From contig NZ_CP019799.1 in NCBI RefSeq assembly GCF_002007605.1, positions 496,001 through 560,000 of the forward strand: a stretch of 64,000 nt of DNA, written 5' to 3'. The position numbers were made by a program, and so were the translations under genes. Below the pieces are notes generated by a model. It saw only the letters and a program-made list of their open reading frames with translations. It was not told the origin of the DNA and did not search any database. The stretch's first letter is position 1. Every line of letters starts with the position of its first letter. This DNA is from Cellvibrio sp. PSBB023. Lineage in GTDB: Bacteria; Pseudomonadota; Gammaproteobacteria; Pseudomonadales; Cellvibrionaceae. This document shows, piece after piece, positions 55,831 through 64,000 of the stretch.

Positions 55831-56363
55831 AGGCCAAACTCGCGCAGCACTTGTTCGCACCACTGCTGGATACGCTGTTCACTCAGGTTAAATTCGTTTT
55901 CTTCATCCAGCGCCAGGCCGACAAAATAATTGCCGTCGGGTGTGAGTGCTTTGGAGGCTTCAAATTCATAACCGGCACGCGGCCAGTAACCGCAGGGAAT
56001 TGCACCGCGATGCACCAGTTTGCTGTGCAAATAACCCATGGCATCCAAAAACCATTCGGGGTAGCCGACTTGATCGCCCAAGCCATAAATGGCGATTTTT
56101 TTACCGCTGAAATCCAACTCGTCCAACTCGTCCCAAATTTCTTCCCAATGTTCTTGCAGTTCGCCGTAATCCCAGGTGGGAATACCAAAAATCAGGTAGT
56201 CGTAAAATTGGGTTTGAATAATGGGGGTGTCGGCGATATTAAAAAAATCCACGCAGGCTTCGCCCTGATGTTGGTGCAGCGCCTTACAGATTTTTTCGCC
56301 CGCCATTTCGGTATAACACGTGGAACTGCCGTAGAACAGGCCGATGATGTTGCTAGTGCTCAT
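55827..56363 (-). CDS. fldB: flavodoxin FldB
   Basis: The 178-residue long-chain flavodoxin has FMN-loop GLFYGSSTCYTE at the N-terminus, the aromatic W in FGIPTWDYGELQ and IAIYGLGDQVGYPEWFLDA around the second FMN contact. It matches E. coli FldB closely. It carries electrons at low potential to cytoplasmic enzymes. ATG 56363 is preferred over the frame's earlier ATG 56387 as it gives the family N-terminus. The stop overlaps the mnmC start, suggesting it serves an enzyme of that operon or is merely cotranscribed. Confidence 0.9.
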   Translation of the reverse strand: MSTSNIIGLFYGSSTCYTEMAGEKICKALHQHQGEACVDFFNIADTPIIQTQFYDYLIFGIPTWDYGELQEHWEEIWDELDELDFSGKKIAIYGLGDQVGYPEWFLDAMGYLHSKLVHRGAIPCGYWPRAGYEFEASKALTPDGNYFVGLALDEENEFNLSEQRIQQWCEQVLREFGL

Positions 56364-56394
56364 AAGGGGATCTTTAATCAAAAACAAATAGTCA

Positions 56395-56841
56395 TTACAG
56401 CAGTGTTGCCCAGTGTTTTACCCAGTTGCGCGCTTCGGTTGCTGCGTCGTCGCCACTGCTGGCATCCAGTACCAGTGGTTCGCCAATACGCTGTGCGCCC
56501 AGGTCTTCAAACGCAGCGGCCAACATAACACCGGCTTCGTTAAAGGTGGTGTAGCAACTATCCGCCAAATTGATAACACCAAAACGGCGGCCGCTGATGC
56601 GGGGGTAATCGCGGGTTAAATGCAAATAGAGCGGCAGGATATTATCGGGCAATTCCCCGGAGCCGGTATTGGAATGACACAGCAGGATAATCTCGTTCGG
56701 GTCGCGTGCCAGATCCTCAGCGCGCGCATAGGTATTCAGGGTGACTTCATGCCCCAATGCGCGCAGTTCTTCGCCCACCAATTCAGCCACTTCTTCGGCG
56801 CCGCCATACACGCTGCCAATAAAAATCTGGATGTTGCTCAT
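56395..56841 (-). CDS. MioC/YqcA-type short flavodoxin
   Basis: The 148-residue flavodoxin has FMN phosphate loop FIGSVYGGAEEVAE, second loop HSNTGSGELPDN, and GVINLADSCYTTF, ending VKHWATLL like E. coli YqcA (HWGTLL). The best match is YqcA rather than FldA or FldB. It is the second flavodoxin gene in a row, 31 bases upstream of fldB. ATG 56841 has GCGAGG upstream; a TTG one codon earlier is ignored. Confidence 0.87.
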   Translation of the reverse strand: MSNIQIFIGSVYGGAEEVAELVGEELRALGHEVTLNTYARAEDLARDPNEIILLCHSNTGSGELPDNILPLYLHLTRDYPRISGRRFGVINLADSCYTTFNEAGVMLAAAFEDLGAQRIGEPLVLDASSGDDAATEARNWVKHWATLL

Positions 56842-56878
56842 CAATGCCTCGCTTTGTCTGATTCACAATTAACGACGA

Positions 56879-57343
56879 TTACAGCGCGCCAGCATACCCC
56901 AACTGACGCCAGGCTTCATAAACCATTACGGCAACCGCATTGGATAAGTTCATGCTTCTACTATTAGCGGCCATGGGAATGCGCAAGACATGATCAGCGG
57001 GCAGGGACTCACGAATCGCAGCGGGTAAACCCCGTGATTCAGGGCCGAACAATAAATAATCACCGGATTGGAAATGGGCATCGCTGTGGCAGTGAGTGCC
57101 TTTGGTGCTCAAGGCAAAAATCCGCGCTGGGGTTTCGCTGGCCAGAAAATCCTCCCAGCTTTTATGGAGGCGTAAATCCTGGGTTTCTGCGTAGTCCATA
57201 CCGGCGCGGGTCACGCTTTTTTCGTCCAACTTAAAACCCAGTGGTTCAATTAAATGCAACTGGCAGCCAGTGTTGGCTGCCAGGCGAATAATGTTGCCGG
57301 TGTTGGGTGGAATCTCCGGTTCAAATAGAACTATGTGAAGCAT
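56879..57343 (-). CDS. trmL: tRNA (cytidine/uridine-2'-O-)-methyltransferase TrmL
   Basis: The 154-residue SPOUT-class methyltransferase is about the family length. It opens [26 protein letters not shown], then [13 protein letters not shown] and [24 protein letters not shown], the knotted SAM-binding motifs. TrmL methylates the 2'-OH of nucleotide 34 in tRNA-Leu isoacceptors. It is first gene of an operon ending with mnmC, which modifies base 34, so the operon concerns wobble-position modification. It is divergent from the MSHA genes. Confidence 0.92.
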   Translation of the reverse strand: MLHIVLFEPEIPPNTGNIIRLAANTGCQLHLIEPLGFKLDEKSVTRAGMDYAETQDLRLHKSWEDFLASETPARIFALSTKGTHCHSDAHFQSGDYLLFGPESRGLPAAIRESLPADHVLRIPMAANSRSMNLSNAVAVMVYEAWRQLGYAGAL

Positions 57344-57546
57344 TTGGCGTTTTCTACCTTTATAGTCTATGTTCTTTGTTAAACGTTATGTTTCTGGCGC
57401 TAATTATAAACATGAGTTATTAGCTGCCAGGGTATTTTCCGCTTTTCTACCTGAATTGTGTGGTTTCAAAAGGACTTTTTAGCTTCAGTTATCTAGCGCT
57501 ATAAATCATCTATAGTGGTTAAAAATCTGGCATCGAGAACTCCGAT

Positions 57547-58500
57547 TTGAAGTCAATTGTTGAAAAAATAAACAGGCTCTTGCCTGGCCCTGCGCGTACC
57601 AATCAAACGATTGGCGTCGAGTTTTGCCCCGAGGGGGTTGCCTTCGCGCATATTCAACGTCATGCCTCCCAGCAGCCACTGTTACTCCACTGCGAATTTA
57701 TTCCCTCTTCGACTGGTATTGATTTGGCTGAACAGCTGCGCGCGCGTTTATTCAAGCTCGGCGTACAAACAACGCCAGCCAATATCGTGATGAGTGCCGG
57801 TAGCTATCAGCTTATTTTAGGGGAAGCGCCCAAGGTGCCCGCCGAAGAGTTGGCAGAGGCATTGCGCTGGCGTGTTAAAGATTTGGTGCAATTCCCCATT
57901 TCCGAAGCGATTGTGGACGGTTTCCTGCTGCCGGAGGATAGCGCACGCGGTAGCAGCCGTATGGCCTACGCTGTTGTCGCCCAGCGCAAAACCATTGAAC
58001 AACAAGTCAGCTATGCCACAACGGCAGATCTGCATTTGAAGAATATTGACATCCCCGAATTGGTGCTGCGCAATCTGGCCGAAGCCTGCTGCGATACCAA
58101 GCGCGGCATTGCCTTGGTAAAACTGCATCAGGGGGGGGGCAATTTACAAATTATTCGCGATGGCAATTTGTACTTATCGCGTCAATTCTCACTCTCCTAC
58201 AATGCCGGTTTATTGGATGATTTACCCGCAGAAGCCTTGGTATTAGAGCTGCAGCGATCGCTGGATTATTTTGAGCGGCAAATGCGTCAGGTTCCGCCCA
58301 GCCACATCTATTTGTGTGGTGAAAATATCACTCCCGACAAACTCACGCCGGCGATTCAAAATGCAATGGCCGTTTCAATTCAAGTGCTGGATCTGGCCAA
58401 TGGGATACAAATCGCCGAGGCGATTGCCGAGCATCATCTCGCACTGTGTTTACAGGCTATTGGCGCGGCCTTGCGTCAGGATCAAGTAGGGCAGGGCTAA
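57547..58500 (+). CDS. mshI: MSHA biogenesis protein MshI (PilM-like)
   Basis: The 317-residue actin-like cytoplasmic protein is the PilM counterpart of the MSHA type IVa pilus. It opens TIGVEFCPEGVAFAHIQRH and has ELAEALRWRVKDLVQFPISEA. The start must be TTG 57547 (an in-frame stop lies at 57520 and no ATG precedes the conserved core), which is uncommon and may limit translation. A G9 tract at 58131-58139 inside the frame could shift reading by slippage. It is first gene of the mshI-N operon, and the next gene follows after one base. Confidence 0.88.
   Translation: MKSIVEKINRLLPGPARTNQTIGVEFCPEGVAFAHIQRHASQQPLLLHCEFIPSSTGIDLAEQLRARLFKLGVQTTPANIVMSAGSYQLILGEAPKVPAEELAEALRWRVKDLVQFPISEAIVDGFLLPEDSARGSSRMAYAVVAQRKTIEQQVSYATTADLHLKNIDIPELVLRNLAEACCDTKRGIALVKLHQGGGNLQIIRDGNLYLSRQFSLSYNAGLLDDLPAEALVLELQRSLDYFERQMRQVPPSHIYLCGENITPDKLTPAIQNAMAVSIQVLDLANGIQIAEAIAEHHLALCLQAIGAALRQDQVGQG
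58131..58139 (+). repeat. G9 homopolymer tract inside mshI
   Basis: Nine consecutive G residues in the frame HQGGGN, about residue 195 of 317. A gain or loss of one G truncates MshI. Such a tract is prone to slipped-strand mispairing and also to sequencing error. Confidence 0.8.
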
Positions 58501-58501
58501 T

Positions 58502-59176
58502 ATGCAGCAAATCAATTTATACCTTCCGGAATTCCAACCCAACCGCGAACCACTGCGCAGCATACATATGCTGTGGGGCATTGTAGCGTTTATCGGCCTA
58601 TTGCTGGTGTTCAGTGGTATTACCTTCAATGCGAATAATGAGCGCGCGTTGGCACTGGAAAATAACCGCCAACAGCTTGAACAGCGTAAAGCGCAATTGA
58701 GCGAATTGGAGCAACAGCGGCCACAAAGTAATTTAGCCGACCTGGATGGACAGATTGTGCAATTACAGCAAGACCTGGGGCGCCGCGAACAAATCCTGAG
58801 CATTATCGCTAATAAAAAATTAGGCAATAACACCGGTTACTCCGGTCATTTACAAGCCTTGGGTAATCAATCGTTGGAGACCATCAGTTTGCAAGCCTTT
58901 TCATTACAGCAAGGTGGTAGCTACATGGAGTTTGCTGGTCAGACCAGCGCTGCAGATCAGGTGCCTCTTTATATTCAACAGTTGCGTACACAAGCGGTAT
59001 TCGCGCAATCCGCTTTTGGCGTGCTGCAAATAAAACCCGATGCGTCAGGCGTGTTTGAATTTTCGCTGGCAAAAAATAACCCGCGCAATGCACCTGTTGT
59101 TGCAAAAACGGCAGTGCAACAATTACTGGAAGCCAATGAAAAGGCCGCAACTTCTACCGCGGGAGGACAAGAGTAA
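58502..59176 (+). CDS. MSHA biogenesis PilN-like protein (MshI2)
   Basis: The 224-residue inner-membrane protein has a short N-terminal tail (QINLYLPEFQPNREPL, matching the PilN motif that docks onto PilM). One membrane span (LWGIVAFIGLLLVFSGI) is followed by a coiled-coil and a ferredoxin-like periplasmic domain. In the Vibrio order this is mshI2, between mshI and mshJ. One base separates it from mshI; it overlaps mshJ by one base. Confidence 0.85.
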   Translation: MQQINLYLPEFQPNREPLRSIHMLWGIVAFIGLLLVFSGITFNANNERALALENNRQQLEQRKAQLSELEQQRPQSNLADLDGQIVQLQQDLGRREQILSIIANKKLGNNTGYSGHLQALGNQSLETISLQAFSLQQGGSYMEFAGQTSAADQVPLYIQQLRTQAVFAQSAFGVLQIKPDASGVFEFSLAKNNPRNAPVVAKTAVQQLLEANEKAATSTAGGQE

Positions 59177-59868
59177 TGCCCGTTGCGTTGCAGAATCTTA
59201 TGGAGCAAATCGATAGCCGCGTTTTGCGTGAGCGAGTCCTGATTTTTTTCACAGTGCTCGCGGTTATTTTTTTATTCTGGCAACTACTACTGCAATCCCG
59301 TATAGACCAAACTACCAAAGCACTGGAAGCTGAGCAGGCGCAGTTAACCACCGAACAGCAAACACTGGATTCAAAAATTGCAACGCTGACACTGCAGATG
59401 GCGAGCGACCCTGCTATCGCCAAGCGCAAAAATATTAACGATTTGCAAGCGAGCGTTGCCCAGGTGGAAACACAGCTCGCCGGTTTGTCCCAAGGGTTGA
59501 TTAGTGCGGAGCTGTTACCCAATGTGCTGCAAGATGTGTTGGCGCGCACCACAAGTGTTCAGCTCTTGCAAGTGCGTACGTTTCCTGCCAGTGAATTGCA
59601 GTTGGGATCCCCGCTGCCTAATCCTAATACGTCGGCTAATTCGGCGTCAGACACAAGCGCGAGTGGAACCGGTGTTTACAAGCACAGTGTATTGATTCGC
59701 GTGTCGGGCACTTATGCGGAATTGGTAAAACTTTTGCAGGATATTGAATCACTGCAATGGAAATTTTATTGGGAATCGTTGAATTACACCGTGAAAAAAT
59801 ATCCCAATGCTGAAATCGATATTCAGGTCTTTACCCTGAGTTCAGAGGAGGGATTGCTGGGTGTTTAA
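59176..59868 (+). CDS. mshJ: MSHA biogenesis protein MshJ (PilO-like)
   Basis: The 230-residue protein has one membrane span (VLIFFTVLAVIFLFWQLLL) near the N-terminus and a coiled-coil, then a PilO-type ferredoxin-like domain (VLIRVSGTYAELVKLLQDIESL). It pairs with the PilN-like protein to form the inner-membrane alignment ring. It overlaps the preceding stop by one base and the next gene by eight. Confidence 0.85.
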   Translation: MPVALQNLMEQIDSRVLRERVLIFFTVLAVIFLFWQLLLQSRIDQTTKALEAEQAQLTTEQQTLDSKIATLTLQMASDPAIAKRKNINDLQASVAQVETQLAGLSQGLISAELLPNVLQDVLARTTSVQLLQVRTFPASELQLGSPLPNPNTSANSASDTSASGTGVYKHSVLIRVSGTYAELVKLLQDIESLQWKFYWESLNYTVKKYPNAEIDIQVFTLSSEEGLLGV

Positions 59869-60244
59869 TCAAGGGTTTTGTACAGCAGTGATAATGGCAA
59901 TGAGCATGGTTGCGTCTGTGTCCTTAGCGCAGACACCTGCCGACACTGCACCGGATAATTCAGTCGCTAAGGCTGATAAACCTGTGCGCGATCCAACCCA
60001 ACCACTCGGTTATACCACTGCGCGTGCAGTGGTGGCCAATACCAATTACACCCTCAACTCGGTGTTGATCAGCGCCCAGCGCAAACATGCGGTGATCAAT
60101 GGCATTACCCTGCGTGAAGGGCAAACTATTCCCGGTTCGGGCGGTGTTCTGGTCAATCGTATTTCGCCCCAAACAGTTGTGTTACAGCAAGGCACAAAAA
60201 CCTGGGCACTGCGATTGTCGCCCAGTGTGGTTAAAAGACACTAA
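59861..60244 (+). CDS. mshK: MSHA biogenesis protein MshK (PilP-like)
   Basis: The 127-residue periplasmic protein starts with GTG at 59861 and a signal peptide (VIMAMSMVASVSLAQ). The motif RDPTQPLGY and then a PilP/GspC-like beta domain (LNSVLISAQRKHAVINGITLREGQ) fit MshK. It is expected to bind the secretin MshL and link the outer- and inner-membrane parts. Confidence 0.8.
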   Translation: MFNQGFCTAVIMAMSMVASVSLAQTPADTAPDNSVAKADKPVRDPTQPLGYTTARAVVANTNYTLNSVLISAQRKHAVINGITLREGQTIPGSGGVLVNRISPQTVVLQQGTKTWALRLSPSVVKRH

Positions 60245-60273
60245 TCGATTTAAAAATATCTGAGGCAGTGACA

Positions 60274-62046
60274 ATGTTCACCCACCCTGAAATGAATAAA
60301 CGTTTATTCCAATGCTCGTTGTTGTCGCTAGCGATATTGTTATCCGCGTGTAACACCCATAAAAATGCCGACAAACGTTTGCTCGGTGAAGATGTGCTCG
60401 ATCAAACGGCCAGCCAGCAAGCAGCGCGTGACAATCAAACCAGCAGCGTGCCCGCCGAAGTGAATAAGGCACTGCTCAATAATCAATCGCTCAGCGCCCC
60501 TGCCAGCAAGGGGGCATACGACCGTTTTGATGTCTCTGTGCGCAATGTACCCGCCAAGGATTTTTTCCTGGGGTTGGTCAACGGCACTGGCGTGAATGTT
60601 GTTGTGCATCCGCAAGTGACCGGTAGTGTGACGCTGGATCTGAAAAATGTGACGGTAGACGATGTGCTCCGCGTTACGCGTGATATCTACGGTTATGAGT
60701 ATCGCCATGATCGCGGCATTTACACCATTTATGCCAATGCGCTGCGCACGGAAGTATTCCAAATTAATTATCTGGATGTGCAACGCGTAGGCGTATCAGA
60801 TACCAGTGTGTTGCTTGGTCGTTCGCAATCATCTAACAATAACAACACCAATAACTCAGGCGGCAATTCCGCTAACGCAGGCGATACTGCCAATTTATTG
60901 GGAATGATCGAGAGCGCGCAACAGCGACAAAATAATCGCACCTCATCGGGGCTTGCCCCCGGCTCGCGTGTACAAACTTTGAATCGCACCGATTTCTGGG
61001 CGTCTCTGGAAAAAACCGTCACCTCTATTATTGGTGGCGAAACAGAAGATCGCAAAGTGATGGTGACACCTCAAGCCGGTATGGTGGTAGTAACGGCTAT
61101 GCCGCATGAATTAAGTGCGGTGCGCAATTTTCTGGAGCGTTCCGAGCTGAGCGTAAAGCGCCAGGTTATTTTGGAAGCAAAAATTATTGAAGTGCGCTTG
61201 AATGAAGGTTTTGAAGCCGGTGTGAATTGGGGGGCGATTAGCGGGCAGATGGGTTATGCCTACGCGAGTGGTACAGGTACTAAAACGATCAATAGCCAGC
61301 AGACCTTAACACTGGATGAAAATTATAATTCTCTGGGTGGTACTCGTGTTGATAGCGAGAGCTATGAAATAGGGCCGGATAATTTATTTTCATCCATTAT
61401 TCGCGTTAATGATATAACCAAGGTGCTATCGCTTTTGGAAACCCAAGGTACAGTGCAAGTGCTGTCCAGCCCGCGTGTATCCACCGTGAATAATCAAAAA
61501 GCTATGATTCGTGTCGGTTCCGATGAATATTTTGTGACAGGTATTTCCAGTAACCAAACCTCTAACGCGGCCACTACAACCTCTACCCCCAATATTGAAT
61601 TGTCATCCTTTTTCAGTGGTATTTCCCTGGATGTAACGCCGCAAATTTCAGAGCGTGGTGAAGTCATTTTGCACATTCACCCGGTAGTGAGTGAAGTGCA
61701 GGATCAGCAGAAAATTTTCACCGTCGGCAGTGAGGAATTTGCGCTGCCACTGGCGCTGCGCGGTGTGCGTGAGTCTGACAGCATTGTAAAAGCCGCCAAT
61801 GGGCAAGTGATTGTATTGGGTGGATTAATGACGGAGTCGTCCAATAATGTGGATGGCAAGCGCCCGTTATTGGGTGATATTCCCCTCGTGAATACCTTGT
61901 TTAAAACGAAAAACAAATCCAGAAGCAAAACCGAGTTGGTCATCCTGTTGCGCCCCATTGTGGTGGACGATAAAACCTGGGATGAACAGCTAACAGAAGC
62001 GCAAAATTCCATGCGTGCGATGGGCGATACCTACCGCAAACAGTAG
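60274..62046 (+). CDS. mshL: MSHA secretin MshL
   Basis: The 590-residue outer-membrane secretin has a lipoprotein signal (LLSAC) with N-terminal extension, then secretin N-domains (DVSVRNVPAKDFFLGLVNG), an Asn/Ser-rich spacer (SSNNNNTNN), and the multimeric secretin core (ILEAKIIEVRLNEGFEAGVNWG, VLSSPRVSTVNNQKAMI, GGLMTESSNNVDGK, VILLRPIVV). The preferred start is ATG 60274 with GAGG 8 bases upstream; ATG 60292 would give a shorter lipoprotein signal. The pilus passes through this ring. Confidence 0.9.
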   Translation: MFTHPEMNKRLFQCSLLSLAILLSACNTHKNADKRLLGEDVLDQTASQQAARDNQTSSVPAEVNKALLNNQSLSAPASKGAYDRFDVSVRNVPAKDFFLGLVNGTGVNVVVHPQVTGSVTLDLKNVTVDDVLRVTRDIYGYEYRHDRGIYTIYANALRTEVFQINYLDVQRVGVSDTSVLLGRSQSSNNNNTNNSGGNSANAGDTANLLGMIESAQQRQNNRTSSGLAPGSRVQTLNRTDFWASLEKTVTSIIGGETEDRKVMVTPQAGMVVVTAMPHELSAVRNFLERSELSVKRQVILEAKIIEVRLNEGFEAGVNWGAISGQMGYAYASGTGTKTINSQQTLTLDENYNSLGGTRVDSESYEIGPDNLFSSIIRVNDITKVLSLLETQGTVQVLSSPRVSTVNNQKAMIRVGSDEYFVTGISSNQTSNAATTTSTPNIELSSFFSGISLDVTPQISERGEVILHIHPVVSEVQDQQKIFTVGSEEFALPLALRGVRESDSIVKAANGQVIVLGGLMTESSNNVDGKRPLLGDIPLVNTLFKTKNKSRSKTELVILLRPIVVDDKTWDEQLTEAQNSMRAMGDTYRKQ

Positions 62047-62119
62047 TAAACAAGTGAGTGGCAGTAGCCATTAATCAACAATTCTCACTGGGCTGGGTTG
62101 CTGGGCGACGAGGTTTTCC

Positions 62120-63040
62120 ATGTACCGTCAACATTTTGGGTTACGCGAGCATCCGTTCTCGCTCACACCGGACACCCAATTTTATTTTAATAACCAAAGC
62201 CACCGCGAGGTGTTAAGCACATTGCTGCTTGCACTTCGCCACAGCGAAGGGTTTATTAAAATTGTAGGAGAGGTGGGTACAGGTAAAACCTTACTGAGCC
62301 GTAAATTGTTAGCCAGTTTGGGCGATACTTTTATCACCGCCTATATTCCTAATCCTTATCTCACACCGGATGAATTGAAATGGTTTTTGGCAGAGGAAAT
62401 CGGCATCGCCTATTCACCGGACATTCCCTCTTATCAATTACTCAAAGAGATTAACTTGCGCCTGGTCGAACTGGCGCAACAAAAGCGCCAAGTGGTGCTG
62501 GTGGTGGATGAAGCCCAGGCAATGCCACGCGAAACTATTGAAGCCTTGCGCCTGCTGACTAATCTTGAAACGGAAAAAAGCAAGCTGCTGCAAGTGGTGC
62601 TGTTTGGGCAACCGGAATTGGATGAGTTGTTGGATCGCCCGGATTTGCGCCAACTAAAACAGCGCATTGTGTTTTCTGAATATTTGCAAACTATTCCCAA
62701 AAAAAGTTTGCCTGACTATTTGGCTTATCGCCTTGCGTCAGCAGGTTATAGTCGTGCATCGCTATTTTCTGCCAGTGCTATCGCCTTGCTATACAAAGCA
62801 TCCGGTGGTGTACCGCGTTTGATCAATGTTATTGCACACAAAGCGATGTTGGCAGCCTATGGACAGGGGGCAGAGCGTGTAAATCGCCAGCACATGGTGC
62901 GCGCCATTATGGATACTGCAGAAAGCCGTCGCTATGGGCGCTGGTTAGCGCGACGTGACTACTGGTTGTGGCCGATCCTGGCTGCCGGTGCCGCCACAGC
63001 TATTGCAATAGTACCGGGTTTACTGGGTGGTATGGCATGA
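62120..63040 (+). CDS. mshM: MSHA biogenesis AAA ATPase MshM (ExeA-like)
   Basis: The 306-residue protein has Walker A GEVGTGKTL, Walker B VVLVVDEAQ and the ExeA-type N-terminus (YRQHFGLREHPFSLTPDT). A C-terminal membrane span (YWLWPILAAGAATAIAIVPG) anchors it. MshM is needed for secretin placement in the MSHA system of Vibrio. The stop overlaps the mshN start (ATGA). Confidence 0.88.
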   Translation: MYRQHFGLREHPFSLTPDTQFYFNNQSHREVLSTLLLALRHSEGFIKIVGEVGTGKTLLSRKLLASLGDTFITAYIPNPYLTPDELKWFLAEEIGIAYSPDIPSYQLLKEINLRLVELAQQKRQVVLVVDEAQAMPRETIEALRLLTNLETEKSKLLQVVLFGQPELDELLDRPDLRQLKQRIVFSEYLQTIPKKSLPDYLAYRLASAGYSRASLFSASAIALLYKASGGVPRLINVIAHKAMLAAYGQGAERVNRQHMVRAIMDTAESRRYGRWLARRDYWLWPILAAGAATAIAIVPGLLGGMA

Positions 63041-64000
63041 GTTTATTGAACGATATGTTGCGTGATCTATCGCAGGATTTGTCGCGCCCACAACAGATTG
63101 AACAGACTGATGCTGAAAAGAATGCGGACAAAGATGCCGATTTTTTTCGCAGTCGGGAACAGCGGGAATTATTTGCCCAGTCAAGCGCTGCCAAACCACT
63201 GCCACGCCGTTTGTTGCCGAGTATTCTAGTGTTTGTCGTGGTGTTGGTTGGCATTGTAGGCGTGCAATATTTTTTACCGGAAAAACCGGTTTCATCTACT
63301 GCCGAACCTGCGCCTTTATTGCCTGAAATTGTTCAGGAAATACCAACGCCTGATGCAGTGGTAACGCTATCGCCAGCTTTGGATGAGCGTTTAGCTGCAT
63401 TGGAGTCTGCCGTAACCAAGCTTGGGGATGCAGTTGTCAGTGCACAACAAAATACAGCTACCGAATACACTGTTGTCGAGCCTGAGGTTGAACCTGTAAA
63501 CCCCAATACAGCGATCCCGGAACAAACCGCTTCTGTGAGTATTCAAGATCCGTTTAGCAATACTGCCATCAATCAGCGTGAAAATAGTGATACAAACGAA
63601 GTGGTTGATAATGAGCCCATAAATGGTGAGGTGAGTGGTGAAGTGAGTGGTGGTGTGGGCGATCCATCCTTATTCATAGCACCAAGTCCGGCGTGGCAGG
63701 ATCGCCAATTCGCGATCCGCATGCGTGAAATGTTTCAGGCGGGACAAGCAGCGCAGAGCGTGGCGCAGTTACAAGCATTTGTAACCAGTCACGCCAATCC
63801 TTACGAGTCAACCACATTATTATTGGATATTTTGTGTGAACAAGAAAATGCTGTTGCCGCACAACAAGCATTGCAACAAGCCGGTTTTTTACCGGCAGTG
63901 GAGAAAACTTACTACGCTGCAAAAATCGCTTTACTGACCGGGCATGATGCGGAGGCCATTAGTATGTTGGAGTCTGCTTTGCCGGAGGCTGAAAGTCATG
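63037..64000 (+). CDS. mshN: MSHA biogenesis protein MshN, 5' part (TPR)
   Basis: The frame is open to the window edge (321 codons visible). MSLLNDMLRDLSQD at the start is diagnostic of MshN. A membrane span (SILVFVVVLVGIVGVQYF, about 70-88), an acidic/Pro linker and then TPR-like helices (AAQQALQQAGFL, AISMLESALPEAES) follow. It overlaps mshM by four bases. The 3' end and the rest of the MSHA operon (mshE, mshG, pilins) lie beyond the window. Confidence 0.85.
   Translation, partial: MSLLNDMLRDLSQDLSRPQQIEQTDAEKNADKDADFFRSREQRELFAQSSAAKPLPRRLLPSILVFVVVLVGIVGVQYFLPEKPVSSTAEPAPLLPEIVQEIPTPDAVVTLSPALDERLAALESAVTKLGDAVVSAQQNTATEYTVVEPEVEPVNPNTAIPEQTASVSIQDPFSNTAINQRENSDTNEVVDNEPINGEVSGEVSGGVGDPSLFIAPSPAWQDRQFAIRMREMFQAGQAAQSVAQLQAFVTSHANPYESTTLLLDILCEQENAVAAQQALQQAGFLPAVEKTYYAAKIALLTGHDAEAISMLESALPEAESH

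Noticed and set aside
57344..57546. sigma-54 promoter or c-di-GMP riboswitch before mshI
   Set aside because: No TGGCAC-N5-TTGC pair and no match to the GEMM core by eye; a covariance search would be needed to be certain.

Overview
The window reads as chromosome of a saprophytic, polysaccharide-degrading gammaproteobacterium, most like Cellvibrio. The signs are secreted glycosidases and lyases with poly-serine linkers, several substrate-binding lipoproteins, a carbohydrate-active set for starch, beta-glucan, pectin, arabinan and cellulose, an MSHA pilus cluster, and gammaproteobacterial housekeeping genes (srmB-like helicase, rlmA, argS, mnmC, fldB, trmL). I saw no rRNA, tRNA, CRISPR array, insertion sequence or phage genes. 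The species assignment is inference.

Layout. 0-3.1 kb: end of an SrmB-like RNA helicase, a PhoH-family ATPase and the 23S rRNA methyltransferase RlmA. 3.3-19.4 kb: a complete Lap-type adhesion system. It consists of a TolC-OmpA fusion, a LapB-like ABC transporter, a LapC-like adaptor, a LuxR-type regulator with a degenerate receiver, and a 2208-residue LapA-like adhesin with eleven 92-residue repeats, a PA14 domain and RTX repeats. On the opposite strand are LapD (inside-out c-di-GMP receptor) and LapG (periplasmic cysteine protease). 19.6-25.4 kb: a modular GH13 amylase behind tandem operator-like palindromes, a metzincin/lipoprotein gene pair, and a CBM6-GH16 glucanase. 25.6-29.5 kb: a PchB-like chorismate-mutase-fold protein, a chemoreceptor and a penicillin V acylase-type Ntn hydrolase. 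29.7-43.9 kb: a plant cell-wall degradation region with a di-haem c-type cytochrome lipoprotein, rhamnogalacturonan acetylesterase, a 14-blade propeller lipoprotein, PL3 pectate lyase, GH9 cellulase, GH51 arabinofuranosidase, a membrane-bound AraC-type regulator and a coiled-coil protein. 43.9-57.4 kb: argS, an enoyl-CoA isomerase/2,4-dienoyl-CoA reductase pair, a DUF6502/DUF5666 cluster, a frameshifted glutaminyl cyclotransferase, DUF502 and ComFB-like proteins, and a trmL-flavodoxin-fldB-mnmC operon. 57.5-64 kb: the start of an MSHA pilus operon (mshI to mshN, running off the end).

How the parts fit together. The Lap system holds the cell to a surface while c-di-GMP is high and lets LapG cut the adhesin when it falls. 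The MSHA pilus, whose motor is c-di-GMP-controlled in Vibrio, is the usual partner for surface landing, and a ComFB-like protein (a family reported to bind cyclic dinucleotides) lies between them. Together with the secreted CAZymes and a chemoreceptor, the window looks like a find-attach-digest gene set for plant debris.

The most unusual items are the outer-membrane TolC-OmpA fusion, the pseudo-receiver regulator with an inverted repeat between it and lapA, three back-to-back hairpins in the pectate-lyase leader, the metzincin/lipoprotein pair, the DUF6502/DUF5666 cluster with poly-aspartate tails, a G9 tract inside mshI, and a one-base frameshift in the glutaminyl cyclotransferase. All functional calls come from reading motifs; no database search was run.
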